Origin: Rossellomorea pakistanensis
Lineage (GTDB): Bacteria; Bacillota; Bacilli; Bacillales; Bacillaceae_B
Direction of reading: 5' to 3'
Assembly: GCF_016908495.1 (NCBI RefSeq)
Contig: NZ_JAFBDZ010000005.1
Coordinates: 186,001-250,000 of the forward strand
Length of the DNA: 64,000 nt
In this document: positions 34,909-44,918 of the stretch, one piece after another
Layout: every line of letters starts with the position of its first letter
How positions within the stretch are numbered: the stretch's first letter is position 1
Notes under the pieces: generated by a model
Seen by the model: only the letters and a program-made list of their open reading frames with translations
Database searches by the model: none
Told to the model about the DNA's origin: nothing
Program-made: the position numbers and the translations under genes

Positions 34909-35915
34909 TCGGGATATCTGTTTATTTATCTGATGACTCGGCAGAAAAGCAAATCCTTAGGGCAGCAGAGTTAGGAATACGGAATGCTTTTACTTCATTT
35001 CATATTCCTGAGGAGTCAGGAACTCTAGTGGATAAAGCCCGTAAACTTTTATCATTATTTAATGATAATGGCTTCGATGTTTATGCTGATGTTTCCCATA
35101 AAACTCCAGAGGTATTGGGTGTTTCCTCCCTAAAGGCTTTAAAGGAGCTAGGTGTAAAAGCGATCCGTTTAGATGATGAATTTACTCCTGAAGAGGTAGT
35201 CAATTTATCAAAATCATTTACACTCGCTATAAACGCAAGCACACTGAGCTTAAGGGAAGTGAGGGAATGGTTGAATATAGGGCTAGACCCTGAGAATCTA
35301 ATTGCCTGGCATAATTTTTATCCAAGACCGGAAACAGGATTAGACTATGCATCTTTTATTGTACAACAGAAGATGTTTGACGAATTAAAAATACCAGTCT
35401 ACGCTTTCATTCCAGGTGACCGAGAAAAGAGGGGGCCCCTATTCAAGGGGTTACCAACCCTAGAAGATCATCGTTCGACAAATCCCTACCTAAGTGCTAT
35501 TGAATTAAATAGCTTAGGAGTAAAAGGAATATTCATCGGTGATCCCGACTTTTCCAATGAACTTCTTGGAAAACTAACTAGATTTGATCATGAAGATCTC
35601 ATTGAACTCGGATATACAGGGGATGCTGAGTTAGAAGGTGACTACCAGCTACGGCCTGATCCAGGAAGGGATGTCTTAAGATTACTAGACACAAGAACAA
35701 AGGAGAATGTCACACCACGGAATACGTTTGAACGCCATCGGGGCACCATTACTCAAGATAATGATGAATACGGCCGTTATCGTGGAGAAATTCAACTAGT
35801 GAAACGAAATCTAAAGGCAGATTCCGCTGTAAATGTAATTGGGAAAATAAATGAAAGCGATTTGCCATTACTTGATTTAATGAATCCAGGACAAAAAATT
35901 GCCTTTAGAAAATAA
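34905..35915 (+). CDS. mupG: 6-phospho-N-acetylmuramidase MupG (DUF871)
   Basis: A 336-residue DUF871 protein with a TIM-barrel N-terminal part (MIGISVYLSDDSAEKQILRA; VYADVSHKTPEVLG; AIRLDDEFT; NLIAWHNFYPRPETGL) and a C-terminal cyclophilin-like part. In Staphylococcus aureus MupG hydrolyses MurNAc-6-phosphate-GlcNAc inside the cell. Here it closes the operon, so the imported substrate is probably the disaccharide: MupG splits it and MurQ handles the MurNAc-6-phosphate half. Same gene set as in staphylococci, order changed. Confidence 0.92.
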   Translation: MIGISVYLSDDSAEKQILRAAELGIRNAFTSFHIPEESGTLVDKARKLLSLFNDNGFDVYADVSHKTPEVLGVSSLKALKELGVKAIRLDDEFTPEEVVNLSKSFTLAINASTLSLREVREWLNIGLDPENLIAWHNFYPRPETGLDYASFIVQQKMFDELKIPVYAFIPGDREKRGPLFKGLPTLEDHRSTNPYLSAIELNSLGVKGIFIGDPDFSNELLGKLTRFDHEDLIELGYTGDAELEGDYQLRPDPGRDVLRLLDTRTKENVTPRNTFERHRGTITQDNDEYGRYRGEIQLVKRNLKADSAVNVIGKINESDLPLLDLMNPGQKIAFRK

Positions 35916-35928
35916 TCGTATTGGAAAT

Positions 35929-35963
35929 AAGGATGACCTATTTTTATGGGGCATCCTTTTTTT
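35929..35963 (+). terminator. Terminator of the mur operon
   Basis: AAGGATGACC pairs with GGGGCATCCTT, followed by seven T. Confidence 0.87.
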
Positions 35964-36134
35964 GTTTATTGTTTGTTGGATATTTTAAAATATTCTAATA
36001 ATTTATGAGGTTTTCCGTTACAATATAAGTAATAAGAAAAATAAACTTTTTCGTGCAAACATCCTCTCAATAGATTATGAAAGTTATGGCATACAATGTA
36101 TCAATAACACCATGCCTAAAAGGAGAGATTCCAA

Positions 36135-37280
36135 ATGAACCATCCATACTTACAGGAAGAACATGATATCTTTCGTAAATCCTTACGCAAATTTTTAGAG
36201 AAAGAGGCTTACCCTTATTATGAAAAGTGGGAAAAGGATCGTATGATTCCAAGGTCATTTTGGACAAAAATGGGGGAGCAAGGATTTCTTTGTCCCGATA
36301 TTGACGAAAAATACGGTGGCAGTGAAGTGGATTGGGGATTTGCTGTTGTCATAAATGAAGAGCTAGAAAGGGTCGGATCAGGATTAATCGGTGTTGGCCT
36401 GCACAATGATATCGTTGTTCCTTATATAACGGCATTTGGGACGGAAGAACAAAAAAGTCGTTGGCTTCCATCGTGTACAACGGGTAAAACGATTACCGCA
36501 ATTGCCATGACCGAACCTGGTACGGGGTCTGATTTGGCTAATATTAAAACTACTGCAAAGCTTGAGGGTGATTACTATATTGTAAATGGAGAAAAAACAT
36601 TTATTACCAATGGGATCCATGCCGATCTTGTCATTGTTGCTTGTAAAACGGATACAAACATACGTCCCAAACATAAAGGTGTGAGTTTACTGGTTATCGA
36701 GCGAGACCATCCAGGGTTTTCACGTGGCAGGAAGCTTGATAAAGTCGGTCTTCATTGTCAGGATACGGCTGAATTAATATTCGAAGATTGCAAGGTTCCG
36801 AAAGAAAACCTTCTTGGTGACGAAGGTAAAGGCTTTCTTTACATGATGGATAAACTTCAACAGGAACGTCTGGTTGTCGCGATTGCAGCGCAAGTGGCGT
36901 CCGAGGAAATGCTCGGAATGACGATAGAATATGTAAGGAGTCGGGAAGCTTTTGGAAGATCGATTAGTCAGTTTCAAAACACACAATTTAAAATTGCTGA
37001 GATGGCAACCGAAGTGGAAATGGGAAGAGCATTTTTAGATCAATTAATAGCGGAACATATGGATGATAAAAATGTAGTAACCAAAGTATCGATGGCAAAA
37101 TGGAAGCTGACGGAAACAGCAAGAAGTATTGCAACTCAATGTATGCAGCTTCATGGTGGATACGGGTATATGGAAGAATATAAGATTGCTAGGAGATATC
37201 GAGACATACCGGTAGCAAGTATCTATGCAGGAACGAATGAAATCATGAAGACGATTATTGCAAAAAAATTAGGGTTATAG
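36135..37280 (+). CDS. Acyl-CoA dehydrogenase
   Basis: A 381-residue FAD enzyme introducing the 2,3 double bond into acyl-CoA. Family motifs are AIAMTEPGTGSDLANIKTTA, FITNGIHADLVIVACKT, GRKLDKVGLHCQDTAEL, RQAFG-like SREAFGRSI and YGYMEEYKIARRYRD with YAGTNEIMKTII, whose glutamate region carries the catalytic base in this clade. Fifteen bases separate it from the thiolase, so the two form an operon of beta-oxidation. Chain length specificity cannot be read. AAGGAGAG precedes the ATG. Confidence 0.93.
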   Translation: MNHPYLQEEHDIFRKSLRKFLEKEAYPYYEKWEKDRMIPRSFWTKMGEQGFLCPDIDEKYGGSEVDWGFAVVINEELERVGSGLIGVGLHNDIVVPYITAFGTEEQKSRWLPSCTTGKTITAIAMTEPGTGSDLANIKTTAKLEGDYYIVNGEKTFITNGIHADLVIVACKTDTNIRPKHKGVSLLVIERDHPGFSRGRKLDKVGLHCQDTAELIFEDCKVPKENLLGDEGKGFLYMMDKLQQERLVVAIAAQVASEEMLGMTIEYVRSREAFGRSISQFQNTQFKIAEMATEVEMGRAFLDQLIAEHMDDKNVVTKVSMAKWKLTETARSIATQCMQLHGGYGYMEEYKIARRYRDIPVASIYAGTNEIMKTIIAKKLGL

Positions 37281-37294
37281 AAAGGGAGGTTAAT

Positions 37295-38446
37295 ATGAGA
37301 GAAGTTGTTATAGTTGAGGGAGTACGATCACCGGTCGGAAGGAGAAATGGGTTATTAAAGAATATCAGGCCAGATGATTTAGCTGGGGATGTATTGAAGG
37401 AGCTTGTGAAGCGTTCAGGTGTCAATCCGGCATTAATAGAAGATGTTATTCTTGGGTGTGTTACTCAATCTGGAGAACAAGCAGGTGACATTGCCAGGGT
37501 TTCAGCTCTTATTGCTGGGCTGCCTACAGAAGTACCGGGCATCACCATTGATCGCCAATGCGGTTCAAGTCAGCAAGCGGTTCATTTCGGTGCACAGGCG
37601 ATCCTGGCTGGCGATATGGATGTCGTAATCACGGGAGGGGTTGAAAATATGTCCCGAGTTCCGATTGCCTCAAACTATCAAGGGGCCCCTTTTAGTGAGA
37701 AATTAAAAAGCCGTTATGAGATCATTCATCAAGGTCTATCTGCTGAAAGAATTGCGAAGAAATATGGCTTTACCCGAAAGGAGCTTGACCAATTTTCCTG
37801 GGAAAGTCATCAAAAGGCATTAAAAGCTCAAAGTGAAGGATATTTTTCAAGGGAAATAATGCCTCTTGAAGTCACAGCAGATGATGGGACCTCAACTATT
37901 GTTAATGAAGATTCAGGACCAAGAAAAGAAACGACGATGGAAGCATTAGCAGGATTAAAAACGGTTTTCCAGGAGGATGGCGTGATCCACGCGGGGAACT
38001 CCAGCCAGATAAGTGATGGGGCAGCGGCGTTATTGCTAATGAATAAAGAGAAGGCGATAGAATTAGGGTTAAAACCGAGATTCAAAGTTCATACTCGTGT
38101 GGTGGTTGGTTCAGATCCAACTTTAATGCTCACTGGACCGATTCCTGCGACAGAAAAGGTGCTAAAAAAAGCAGGACTTTCGTTAGAAGATATCGATATT
38201 TTCGAAGTAAATGAAGCTTTCGCACCTGTCCCATTGGCATGGTTAAAGGAAACGGGTGCCGATCCGACTAAATTGAACCCTATTGGAGGAGCAATAGCAC
38301 TAGGTCATCCACTAGGAGCGAGTGGTGCACGAATCATGGTTACCATGATGCATGAATTAGAACGAACAGGCGGACGCTTCGGGCTACAGACAATGTGTGA
38401 AGGACATGGAATGGCAAATGCAACCATTATTGAGCGGTTAGGATAA
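37295..38446 (+). CDS. Thiolase family acyl-CoA acetyltransferase
   Basis: A 383-residue thiolase. Catalytic residues are all present: C89 in DRQCGSSQQA, H338 in ALGHPLGASGAR and C368 in TMCEGHGMANA. Thiolases split 3-ketoacyl-CoA, or in reverse condense acetyl-CoA. Co-transcription with an acyl-CoA dehydrogenase favours the degradative direction. No hydratase is in the operon; the SDR at 29781 could supply the dehydrogenase step. GGGAGG lies before the ATG. Confidence 0.94.
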   Translation: MREVVIVEGVRSPVGRRNGLLKNIRPDDLAGDVLKELVKRSGVNPALIEDVILGCVTQSGEQAGDIARVSALIAGLPTEVPGITIDRQCGSSQQAVHFGAQAILAGDMDVVITGGVENMSRVPIASNYQGAPFSEKLKSRYEIIHQGLSAERIAKKYGFTRKELDQFSWESHQKALKAQSEGYFSREIMPLEVTADDGTSTIVNEDSGPRKETTMEALAGLKTVFQEDGVIHAGNSSQISDGAAALLLMNKEKAIELGLKPRFKVHTRVVVGSDPTLMLTGPIPATEKVLKKAGLSLEDIDIFEVNEAFAPVPLAWLKETGADPTKLNPIGGAIALGHPLGASGARIMVTMMHELERTGGRFGLQTMCEGHGMANATIIERLG

Positions 38447-38463
38447 AGGAAGTGTGCTGGTAG

Positions 38464-38488
38464 AGGTGCCAGGTACATTAGCACCTTT
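38464..38488. repeat. GGTGCCAGGTAC-type palindromic element, part 1
   Basis: AGGTGC and GCACCT pair around CAGGTACATTA. The same words recur at 38970-39001 and, as GTGCCAGGCAC, at 23372-23424. Confidence 0.5.
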
Positions 38489-38616
38489 ATATTAATATTT
38501 TTTGATGTTCATATTCATTTTTAAAAGAATTGATAGCTCTTTTTAGTGGTGCCATTATTTGCGATTTGTACACAGAATTTTGTCATGAACCTTTGAGACA
38601 TTGGACTTATCATTTC

Positions 38617-38677
38617 CCGACAGGAGTTTCCCACTTCAAGGAATGTAGCCCAAGAGTAAGTGGGAGATGAATGTCGG
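38617..38677. other. Two-stem RNA-like hairpin, possible IS200/IS605 right-end relic
   Basis: CCGACA/TGTCGG forms an outer stem and CCCACTT/AAGTGGG an inner one, both perfect, with GTAGCC in the loop. The shape and words resemble the guide-RNA/right-end hairpins that follow tnpB in IS200/IS605 elements, but no tnpB is present. The rest of the 686 bp gap (38447-39133) holds the two palindromic pieces and no gene. Confidence 0.45.
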
Positions 38678-38969
38678 TTAGCGTTACCCAACAATTCCCT
38701 CACACAGAGTGAATAGGCTGTAGAATCTGGCTTAAAGGATGGTAGTGAACATAGTTTTGCTTAAAATAAATCCTGTTTTCGGTTCCTCTAGGTGGTTACA
38801 TGATAAATCGTACTCGGAAAACCATTCTTGTGTTTTCTTAGCATAGAATTGTCCTTCTGAAGTTATTCAACATACATATTTCGCTGTTATTTTGAAAAAA
38901 ACTACAAAGTTTTTCGGAAAGCATAAATTATTTCCCCGGAAAAGATAGTTATTTGTCGTTTTTCTCCCA

Positions 38970-39001
38970 GGTACAAAAACAGCGAAATGTACCTGGCACC
39001 A
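38970..39001. repeat. GGTGCCAGGTAC-type palindromic element, part 2
   Basis: CCAGGTAC and GTACCTGG pair around AAAAACAGCGAAAT, followed by CACCAGC. Same word family as 38464-38488. Confidence 0.55.
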
Positions 39002-39133
39002 GCCCTGCCCCTGATTCTTATCAAGTACAAATCTAGTAATATAGTAGGGATTTCTAAAATAGATATAAATATTTATGTACTAAATTGAATAATTATACTA
39101 ATATAATGTACAAGATTACGAGGAGGTACATAG

Positions 39134-41545
39134 ATGAAAAAGAATTTTCTTATTGGTTTAACAAGTATTGCGTTATTAAGTGCCACACCAGCCCCGATTA
39201 ATGTTCTAGCAGATTCCCCTCCAAAAACTATCGTAGAGCAACAAGGTCAACTAGTTGAGAAGGATAAAAGTCTATTTAATAGTGAGCACTATGATTTTGT
39301 GAAGTATTCTGAGATTCAGTCAAATCTTAGTCAACTAGCTTCTGAGAGTAATAGAATTACTTTAGAAGAGAGCGATGTTACTTCAGCTAATGGGCATAAG
39401 ATGTTCACTGTCATTGTGTCCGATACAGATGCAAAGGGAAAGTTTGGTCATTATAAGGCGTTAAGAAAGAAAATGATTAAAAGTCCTGTGAAAGCACAAG
39501 AATTTGTGGACAAGCATCCAGATGTAAAAGTACCCGTATTGATCAATGGGTCCATTCATGGGACTGAATTTGTAGGAACTGATGCCGTTCTTCAGCTAAT
39601 TGAGCGTTTTTCAAAAGGGAATGATCCACAAACGAAAGCGATTTTAGAAGACCATATTCTAATCTTTAATGTGGTTGCTAATCCAGATGGGCGAATTGGT
39701 GCGACCCGTTTTAATGGGAATGGAATTGACTTAAACCGTGACTTTATTACCCAGTCACAGGTGGAAACCGAGCATATGGTGGATATGATTACTGAATGGA
39801 ATCCAATGGTTTTTCTTGACCTTCATGGTTATGTGAAAGGCTATGGTGGTCCATCTAAACCAGGGTTAATCGAGCCTTGTACACCACCTCATAACCCAAA
39901 TTACGAATATGATCTTTTTTCTGAATGGGCATTAACTCAAGCGGAAGCAATGGAAAAAAGCATTGTCAGCAATAAAGAAAACTATAAAAATACGAATACA
40001 GAAACGTCAAAAGTGGATTATCAGAATATGACTGGCACATATATTCCACAGCGTGATGACTCAGCCGGCTGGGACGATTATCCTCCAATTTTCACTCCAA
40101 TGTATGCGATGTATCATGGAGCCTATGGCTATACGCTTGAAGCACCGACAAATGATTGGGATGGAGTGCAATGGACGTATGATGCTGTTATGGGTGCTTT
40201 AAGTTACTCCAGCGAGAATAAAGTAGAAATGGTTAAAGATCAAATAGAGATATTTAAAAGAGGCGTTCAGTTTGATCATCCGTTTCATGAGAGTGGACAT
40301 TTTCCTAAAGCCTACATACTACCTGTAGATGAACAGGATGCTTCAGCTACCTTAAAGGTAGTACAGCATCTTGAAGACAATGATATATCTGTGGAACAAG
40401 CGAAAAAGAACTTTGATTATAATGGAGTAACTTATCCGAAAGGAACCTATATCGTACCAATGGATCAGGCAAAAGCAGGTCTTGCTAACACGATGCTTTG
40501 GGATGGAGAGGATATTACTGAGGACACCCCATCCATGTATGATATTTCTGCTTGGAATCTCCCTGAGTTATGGGGGTTTAAAGCTATTGAAGTAAGTGCG
40601 GATGCTGTGTTTGATGTGAAGGGAGCCCTAGTAAATAAAGTGACCACAAAAGGGGAAGTTATCGGATCCGGCCCATATGCCATTCCTAATACGTCAGTGG
40701 AGTCCATCTCGATTGCGAACACCCTATTAAATAGTGGACATTCTTTACAAAGGGATGAAGAGGGAACTCTATATGCACCAGTAGAACTGAGAGGCGAACT
40801 GAAGGAACTAGTAAAAGACCACCCTGTCAAAATAGAAAGTAAACAGGTGCCTCAAGGAGTGGAAATGATTGATAGCCAAACCGTTGCGATATTAAAAGAC
40901 GGTGGAATGAACAAAGCTCAAACACATGCAGGGACAAAATTAGCATTGGATCGTCTTGGATTTAATGTTCAAGAGGTTACACCACAGGAAGTGGTTGAAA
41001 ATGGAATAAATACAGATGTATTTATTTATAATGGAACATCTAACTTAATTTCCTATAATAATAGATTAGCAAATAAAGAGTTCGGGCTAGAGAGTCAGGA
41101 ACAATACAATCAATTTAAAGCTAATGTCGAGAGCTTTGTTGGAAACGGTGGGAGCTATATAGCGATCGGTGCTGGAGCATCAACAGCAACAAAAACATTA
41201 GGTCTGACTGATATTGTAGTTAATAATGGGGGAGCTAACAGTAATGGAATCGTAAAGCTAACCCACACAACATCTAGTTTAACTGCGGGTTATCAGCAGA
41301 GTGATCTAGGCTTTGTCTATCAGCCGACATGGTATACAAATACAGAAGGTAAAAAGGTGATTTCAAGCTATGAGGAATCTGATGACTTTTTCCTTGCTGG
41401 GCATTGGAAAGGTCAAGAGGCGGCAAAAGGTAAGCCAGTTATCGTACAAGATGGTAATGTTACCTTAATGGGACTAGAGCCAGGATTCCGAGATCATACG
41501 GATTACTTATTCCGACTTTTATCGAATGCTGTTTATACAAAATAA
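39134..41545 (+). CDS. Secreted M14 family zinc carboxypeptidase
   Basis: An 803-residue exported peptidase. A signal peptide (residues 1-27) precedes the M14 domain at about 60-370. Zinc ligands are H142 and E145 in GSIHGTEF and H231 in DLHGY; the arginine in NGIDLNRDF and E336 in YTLEAPTNDWDG complete the active site. Residues 390-800 are a long C-terminal extension containing a segment like a glutamine-amidotransferase-type fold (VAILKDGGMN; VGNGGSYIAIGAGAS). It removes C-terminal residues from peptides outside the cell. AGGAGGT before the ATG; strong terminator after. It complements the secreted protease and aminopeptidase at 24934-27489. Confidence 0.88.
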   Translation: MKKNFLIGLTSIALLSATPAPINVLADSPPKTIVEQQGQLVEKDKSLFNSEHYDFVKYSEIQSNLSQLASESNRITLEESDVTSANGHKMFTVIVSDTDAKGKFGHYKALRKKMIKSPVKAQEFVDKHPDVKVPVLINGSIHGTEFVGTDAVLQLIERFSKGNDPQTKAILEDHILIFNVVANPDGRIGATRFNGNGIDLNRDFITQSQVETEHMVDMITEWNPMVFLDLHGYVKGYGGPSKPGLIEPCTPPHNPNYEYDLFSEWALTQAEAMEKSIVSNKENYKNTNTETSKVDYQNMTGTYIPQRDDSAGWDDYPPIFTPMYAMYHGAYGYTLEAPTNDWDGVQWTYDAVMGALSYSSENKVEMVKDQIEIFKRGVQFDHPFHESGHFPKAYILPVDEQDASATLKVVQHLEDNDISVEQAKKNFDYNGVTYPKGTYIVPMDQAKAGLANTMLWDGEDITEDTPSMYDISAWNLPELWGFKAIEVSADAVFDVKGALVNKVTTKGEVIGSGPYAIPNTSVESISIANTLLNSGHSLQRDEEGTLYAPVELRGELKELVKDHPVKIESKQVPQGVEMIDSQTVAILKDGGMNKAQTHAGTKLALDRLGFNVQEVTPQEVVENGINTDVFIYNGTSNLISYNNRLANKEFGLESQEQYNQFKANVESFVGNGGSYIAIGAGASTATKTLGLTDIVVNNGGANSNGIVKLTHTTSSLTAGYQQSDLGFVYQPTWYTNTEGKKVISSYEESDDFFLAGHWKGQEAAKGKPVIVQDGNVTLMGLEPGFRDHTDYLFRLLSNAVYTK

Positions 41546-41550
41546 TCGAG

Positions 41551-41577
41551 AAAACCGTCCTTTTGGGCGGTTTTTTT
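41551..41577 (+). terminator. Terminator of the carboxypeptidase gene
   Basis: AAACCGTCC-TTTT-GGGCGGTTT, then TTTT. Confidence 0.92.
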
Positions 41578-41680
41578 AAGTTTTTCCCTTGTTAAGACAT
41601 TAAGTCCCTTGAAAAATACCACTTAAAAACTTATAATCACTTATATAGACTTATAAACACTTAAGGTAAGGTGTTCTTGG

Positions 41681-42460
41681 ATGTATCAAGAAGAGCGATT
41701 AATTGCAATTTTAGACTTTTTGAAAAAGAATAAACGTATTTCTGTGGAACAAATATGTACGTTATTTGACGTTTCTAAAGATACGGCTAGACGTGATCTT
41801 GTCAAGCTAGAAGAGGAGAAGAGAATCATTCGAACAAGAGGTGGAGCGATTCTTCCGGCTTTGCATAATGAAATTAAAGATTATTCTAATCGTCTCAAAA
41901 CAGTGTCAGAGGAAAAGAAAATCATTGGGAAAAAAGCAGCTGAATTAATGACTGAAGGGGATCGGATTATTTTGGATGCTTCCACAACCGTACAGGCTTG
42001 TGCTGAACATTTAACGATTGAAGATGGAACCATTATTACAAACTCTATAAATCAAGCTGAAGTATTATCGAATAAGCGGGGAATACATATTCATTTACTT
42101 GGGGGACAGTTACAAAAAGAACATCGATTTCTATTTGGTTCAGCGGTAATTGAAAAGCTCTCGCAATACTATGTTGATAAGGCATTTATAGGTGTAGTTG
42201 GTATATCAGAAAATGGTTTGACTATTGCTCACGAAGATGACGGAATGGTCAAGCGGAAGATGATTAGTCGAGCGAAACAAGTTATTGTTGTCGCTGACCA
42301 TACAAAGATAGGAGTGACTGATTTCTATCAGTTTGCTGATATATGTGAAGTCGACCTGTTTATCACAGATAAAACTCCGTCGAAAGCTTTCCAAGAATTA
42401 TTAAATAAAAACAATGTGGATCTACTTATTGCAGATGGGGAGAGTGAAGAAAATGAGTAA
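41681..42460 (+). CDS. DeoR family transcriptional regulator
   Basis: A 259-residue DeoR-type sugar regulator. The winged helix is at residues 1-60 (RISVEQICTLFDVSKDTARRD and RTRGGAIL), and the C-terminal DeoRC domain holds ILDASTTVQACAEHL and VADHTKIG, which binds a phosphosugar. Its stop overlaps the start of a Cof-type HAD phosphatase, so regulator and phosphatase are co-made, and the ligand may be the phosphatase substrate. Weak AAGGTAAGGTG site before the ATG. Confidence 0.9.
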   Translation: MYQEERLIAILDFLKKNKRISVEQICTLFDVSKDTARRDLVKLEEEKRIIRTRGGAILPALHNEIKDYSNRLKTVSEEKKIIGKKAAELMTEGDRIILDASTTVQACAEHLTIEDGTIITNSINQAEVLSNKRGIHIHLLGGQLQKEHRFLFGSAVIEKLSQYYVDKAFIGVVGISENGLTIAHEDDGMVKRKMISRAKQVIVVADHTKIGVTDFYQFADICEVDLFITDKTPSKAFQELLNKNNVDLLIADGESEENE

Positions 42461-43313
42461 ATTAATTGCCATAGATTTAGACGGAACCCTGCTAAATCAT
42501 CAAAATCGAATAAGTGATGAAAATTTAAAGGCGATCAAAGAAGCCCAGCAAGATGGAATAGAGATTGTGATAGCTACTGGTCGTGCCCACTTTGATGTGA
42601 ATGCACTTTTTGAAGGAACAGGAATTGAAACTTGGATTATAGCGGCCAATGGGGCGACCATTCACACTCCAAGTGGCGAACTGTTTCAATCAACTCCTAT
42701 TGAGCAAACAAAAGCTTTAGAAATCCTTCAATGGTTAGAATTGGAGGGGTATTACTATGAAGTGTTTAGTCAGAATGCGATTCTTACCCCTCAAAATGCC
42801 AGAGAATTACTTGCCATAGAAATGGACCGTGTTGTGAGTGCGAATCCAGAGGTTAAACTTGAAGAATTGCAGGAAGCTGCTGAAACACAGTATAGTCAAT
42901 CAGGATTTCAATTCATTTCTTCTTATAAAGAAATCGAGAGCATGAATGTAGAGGTCTATAATATTTTAGCCTTTACTTTCCATCGTGAGAAATGGCAAAA
43001 AGGCTGGGAGCATTTTAAGGCTGAAAAGGGATTAACGCTTGTCTCCTCTGCGGTTCATAACTTTGAACTTGAGCATAAGGATGCTTCAAAGGGAGACGCC
43101 CTTACAAGGGTTGCGAAAGAATTGGGAATACCACTTTCAGACATTGTTGCAGTGGGTGATAGTTTAAATGACCTCTCAATGTTAAAAATTGCAGGGAAAA
43201 GTGTAGCAATGGGAAATGCACATCCAGAGGTCAAAGAAGTTTGCGATGCCATGACATTAAGAAATGATGAACATGGAGTTGCGCACCTGATTGAAAAAGT
43301 AAGGGCACTATAA
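42453..43313 (+). CDS. Cof-type HAD superfamily phosphatase
   Basis: A 286-residue HAD-IIB hydrolase. Motif I is AIDLDGTLLNHQN at the N-terminus, motif II is in VIATGRAHFD, motif III and IV are the K in HKDASKGDAL and GDSLNDLSML. The cap domain between them is of the Cof type, which acts on sugar phosphates, pyridoxal phosphate or flavin phosphates. The ATG at 42453 overlaps the DeoR stop by eight bases; a longer frame from 42414 lacks a ribosome site. Confidence 0.9.
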   Translation: MSKLIAIDLDGTLLNHQNRISDENLKAIKEAQQDGIEIVIATGRAHFDVNALFEGTGIETWIIAANGATIHTPSGELFQSTPIEQTKALEILQWLELEGYYYEVFSQNAILTPQNARELLAIEMDRVVSANPEVKLEELQEAAETQYSQSGFQFISSYKEIESMNVEVYNILAFTFHREKWQKGWEHFKAEKGLTLVSSAVHNFELEHKDASKGDALTRVAKELGIPLSDIVAVGDSLNDLSMLKIAGKSVAMGNAHPEVKEVCDAMTLRNDEHGVAHLIEKVRAL

Positions 43314-43321
43314 GAATGGAG

Positions 43322-43380
43322 AAAGCTAATCGGAAATCGGCGTAACCCGTACGGGGCGTGACGATGACGATTAGCTTTTT
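43322..43380 (+). terminator. Terminator of the DeoR-HAD operon
   Basis: AAAGCTAATCG pairs with CGATTAGCTTT across a structured GC-rich loop, then TTTT. Confidence 0.82.
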
Positions 43381-43569
43381 TTATTTTTGTTAGGTTATAG
43401 AGTTAATGCACGAAAATCTAGATAACTGCCCTTTAACCCTTCTTGAAACCTCAAAAAAAGAAGAAAAGTTTGCAATTTCTTAACAAATTTCGTCGATTTT
43501 TGAAGGTTTTTATCTATTGAGTATGGAAGAGATATACAAAACCTGACTACGAGGGGTGATGATTAGAAT

Positions 43570-44907
43570 ATGGATCTCGAAATTTTAACTAAAACAGCAG
43601 GGGCTTTTGTGATCTATCAAGGATCCTTCGTTTTTCAAATAGACCCTACAAAACAAAAGGACACATTAGCAATTGTAGAATTAGGTGGGAGAAGGATAAA
43701 AGGAGAAGCTCCAATTGAAACAGCTGAACGGGAAGTAAGAGAAGAGGCGGCAATGAACTTATATCCTCTATCAGCTCCAGTATGCTATTACAAGAAATCC
43801 AATAGTGAGTCATTACAGCAAATGTACTTCGACGAATTAATCGCCCCAATAGTAATACTCGAAAAGGAAGATCACTCTTTGTCCGTCACGTATCTAGTGG
43901 AGTCAGAAGATCCGCCAGTACCTTCAGGCGACACAAGCGGCATCATTATTCTAACCCCGGAAGAAATTCATACTTTATGTGAAGGATCATGGACATTAGA
44001 GGAATTTAAATATAACGGTGGAAGAGTAATAGAGGGAAGAGAAATAAATAAGAATTTACCTTTGAAACCATTTCCTCAAATTCATATTCTTTCAAAGCTA
44101 TTAAAGGAATATGAGGGTTGGTTTCAAAGATTTCAAGTAAATACTTATGTAACGAACATTTCTGACGGTGTAGATAAAACTTTTCGATCAAATATTTATC
44201 AAAAAGTGAAATCTATAGTGGGGGAGAATTTTGTAACCTTTGAAGACACAAAGTATCTAACGGAAAATGAGATGAAGCAATTCATTGACTATATATTGGA
44301 AGACTCTATGTTTAGTAATAAGAAATTTATTAATGTGTTAGTGCACCGTAAGTTCTCTCGACATATTGATCAACTTCTTATTGGAGAAGGCTTTTATTTA
44401 CATGACGAATTTATAATGGTTTATAAAGATCTTAAAAACCATTTTGCTGAAACAAGTCCATTTACCTTTAAAAGTTTAGAACTAATATCAGAGGGAGAGT
44501 TCAAATCTGTATGGAAAGGTACGATGGAGCAATCCTTAAATGCACCTTCTTCGTTAACGATGGATGAACAAATGGAGAATGTGAAGATAGAGCTGGGGGA
44601 AGGGTATCGGAAATCCTGTGTCATAGCTTATGAAGAAGGAAGACCGATTGGAGTTGTTATGCCGCATATTGAACCAGGAACAGAGAAGGAAGGAAGACTA
44701 TTTTATTTTGGATTATTGAAGGCAGAACGTGGAAAAGGTAAAAGCATCCCTTTACATAAACAGGCTCTTTCTTTATTAAAAGATGATTTCAAAGCGGATG
44801 ACTATATCGGGGGAACGAGTATTCATAACCTCCCTATGCAAAAAATATTTAACCACAATGACTGTAAAGTTGTTGAAACCAATAAAGTATATAAAATGAA
44901 AAGATAA
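43570..44907 (+). CDS. NUDIX-GNAT fusion protein
   Basis: A 445-residue two-domain protein. Residues 1-175 are a NUDIX domain whose box GGRRIKGEAPIETAERE then VREEAAM keeps the metal glutamates but has Ala for the usual Gly. A linker region (about 180-295) precedes a GNAT acetyltransferase domain (about 300-440), with acetyl-CoA loop LLKAERGKGKSIPLHKQAL and end segment MQKIFNHNDCKVVETN. The fusion implies one pathway uses both activities, or that one domain only binds. ATG with GAGGGGTG 12 bp upstream. A second NUDIX gene follows after 11 bp. Confidence 0.82.
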   Translation: MDLEILTKTAGAFVIYQGSFVFQIDPTKQKDTLAIVELGGRRIKGEAPIETAEREVREEAAMNLYPLSAPVCYYKKSNSESLQQMYFDELIAPIVILEKEDHSLSVTYLVESEDPPVPSGDTSGIIILTPEEIHTLCEGSWTLEEFKYNGGRVIEGREINKNLPLKPFPQIHILSKLLKEYEGWFQRFQVNTYVTNISDGVDKTFRSNIYQKVKSIVGENFVTFEDTKYLTENEMKQFIDYILEDSMFSNKKFINVLVHRKFSRHIDQLLIGEGFYLHDEFIMVYKDLKNHFAETSPFTFKSLELISEGEFKSVWKGTMEQSLNAPSSLTMDEQMENVKIELGEGYRKSCVIAYEEGRPIGVVMPHIEPGTEKEGRLFYFGLLKAERGKGKSIPLHKQALSLLKDDFKADDYIGGTSIHNLPMQKIFNHNDCKVVETNKVYKMKR

Positions 44908-44918
44908 CTGGGGGTTAC

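Noticed and set aside
38521..38703. Minus-strand frame across the nested hairpin
   Set aside because: No ribosome site; it runs through the perfect stems and resembles no protein family.
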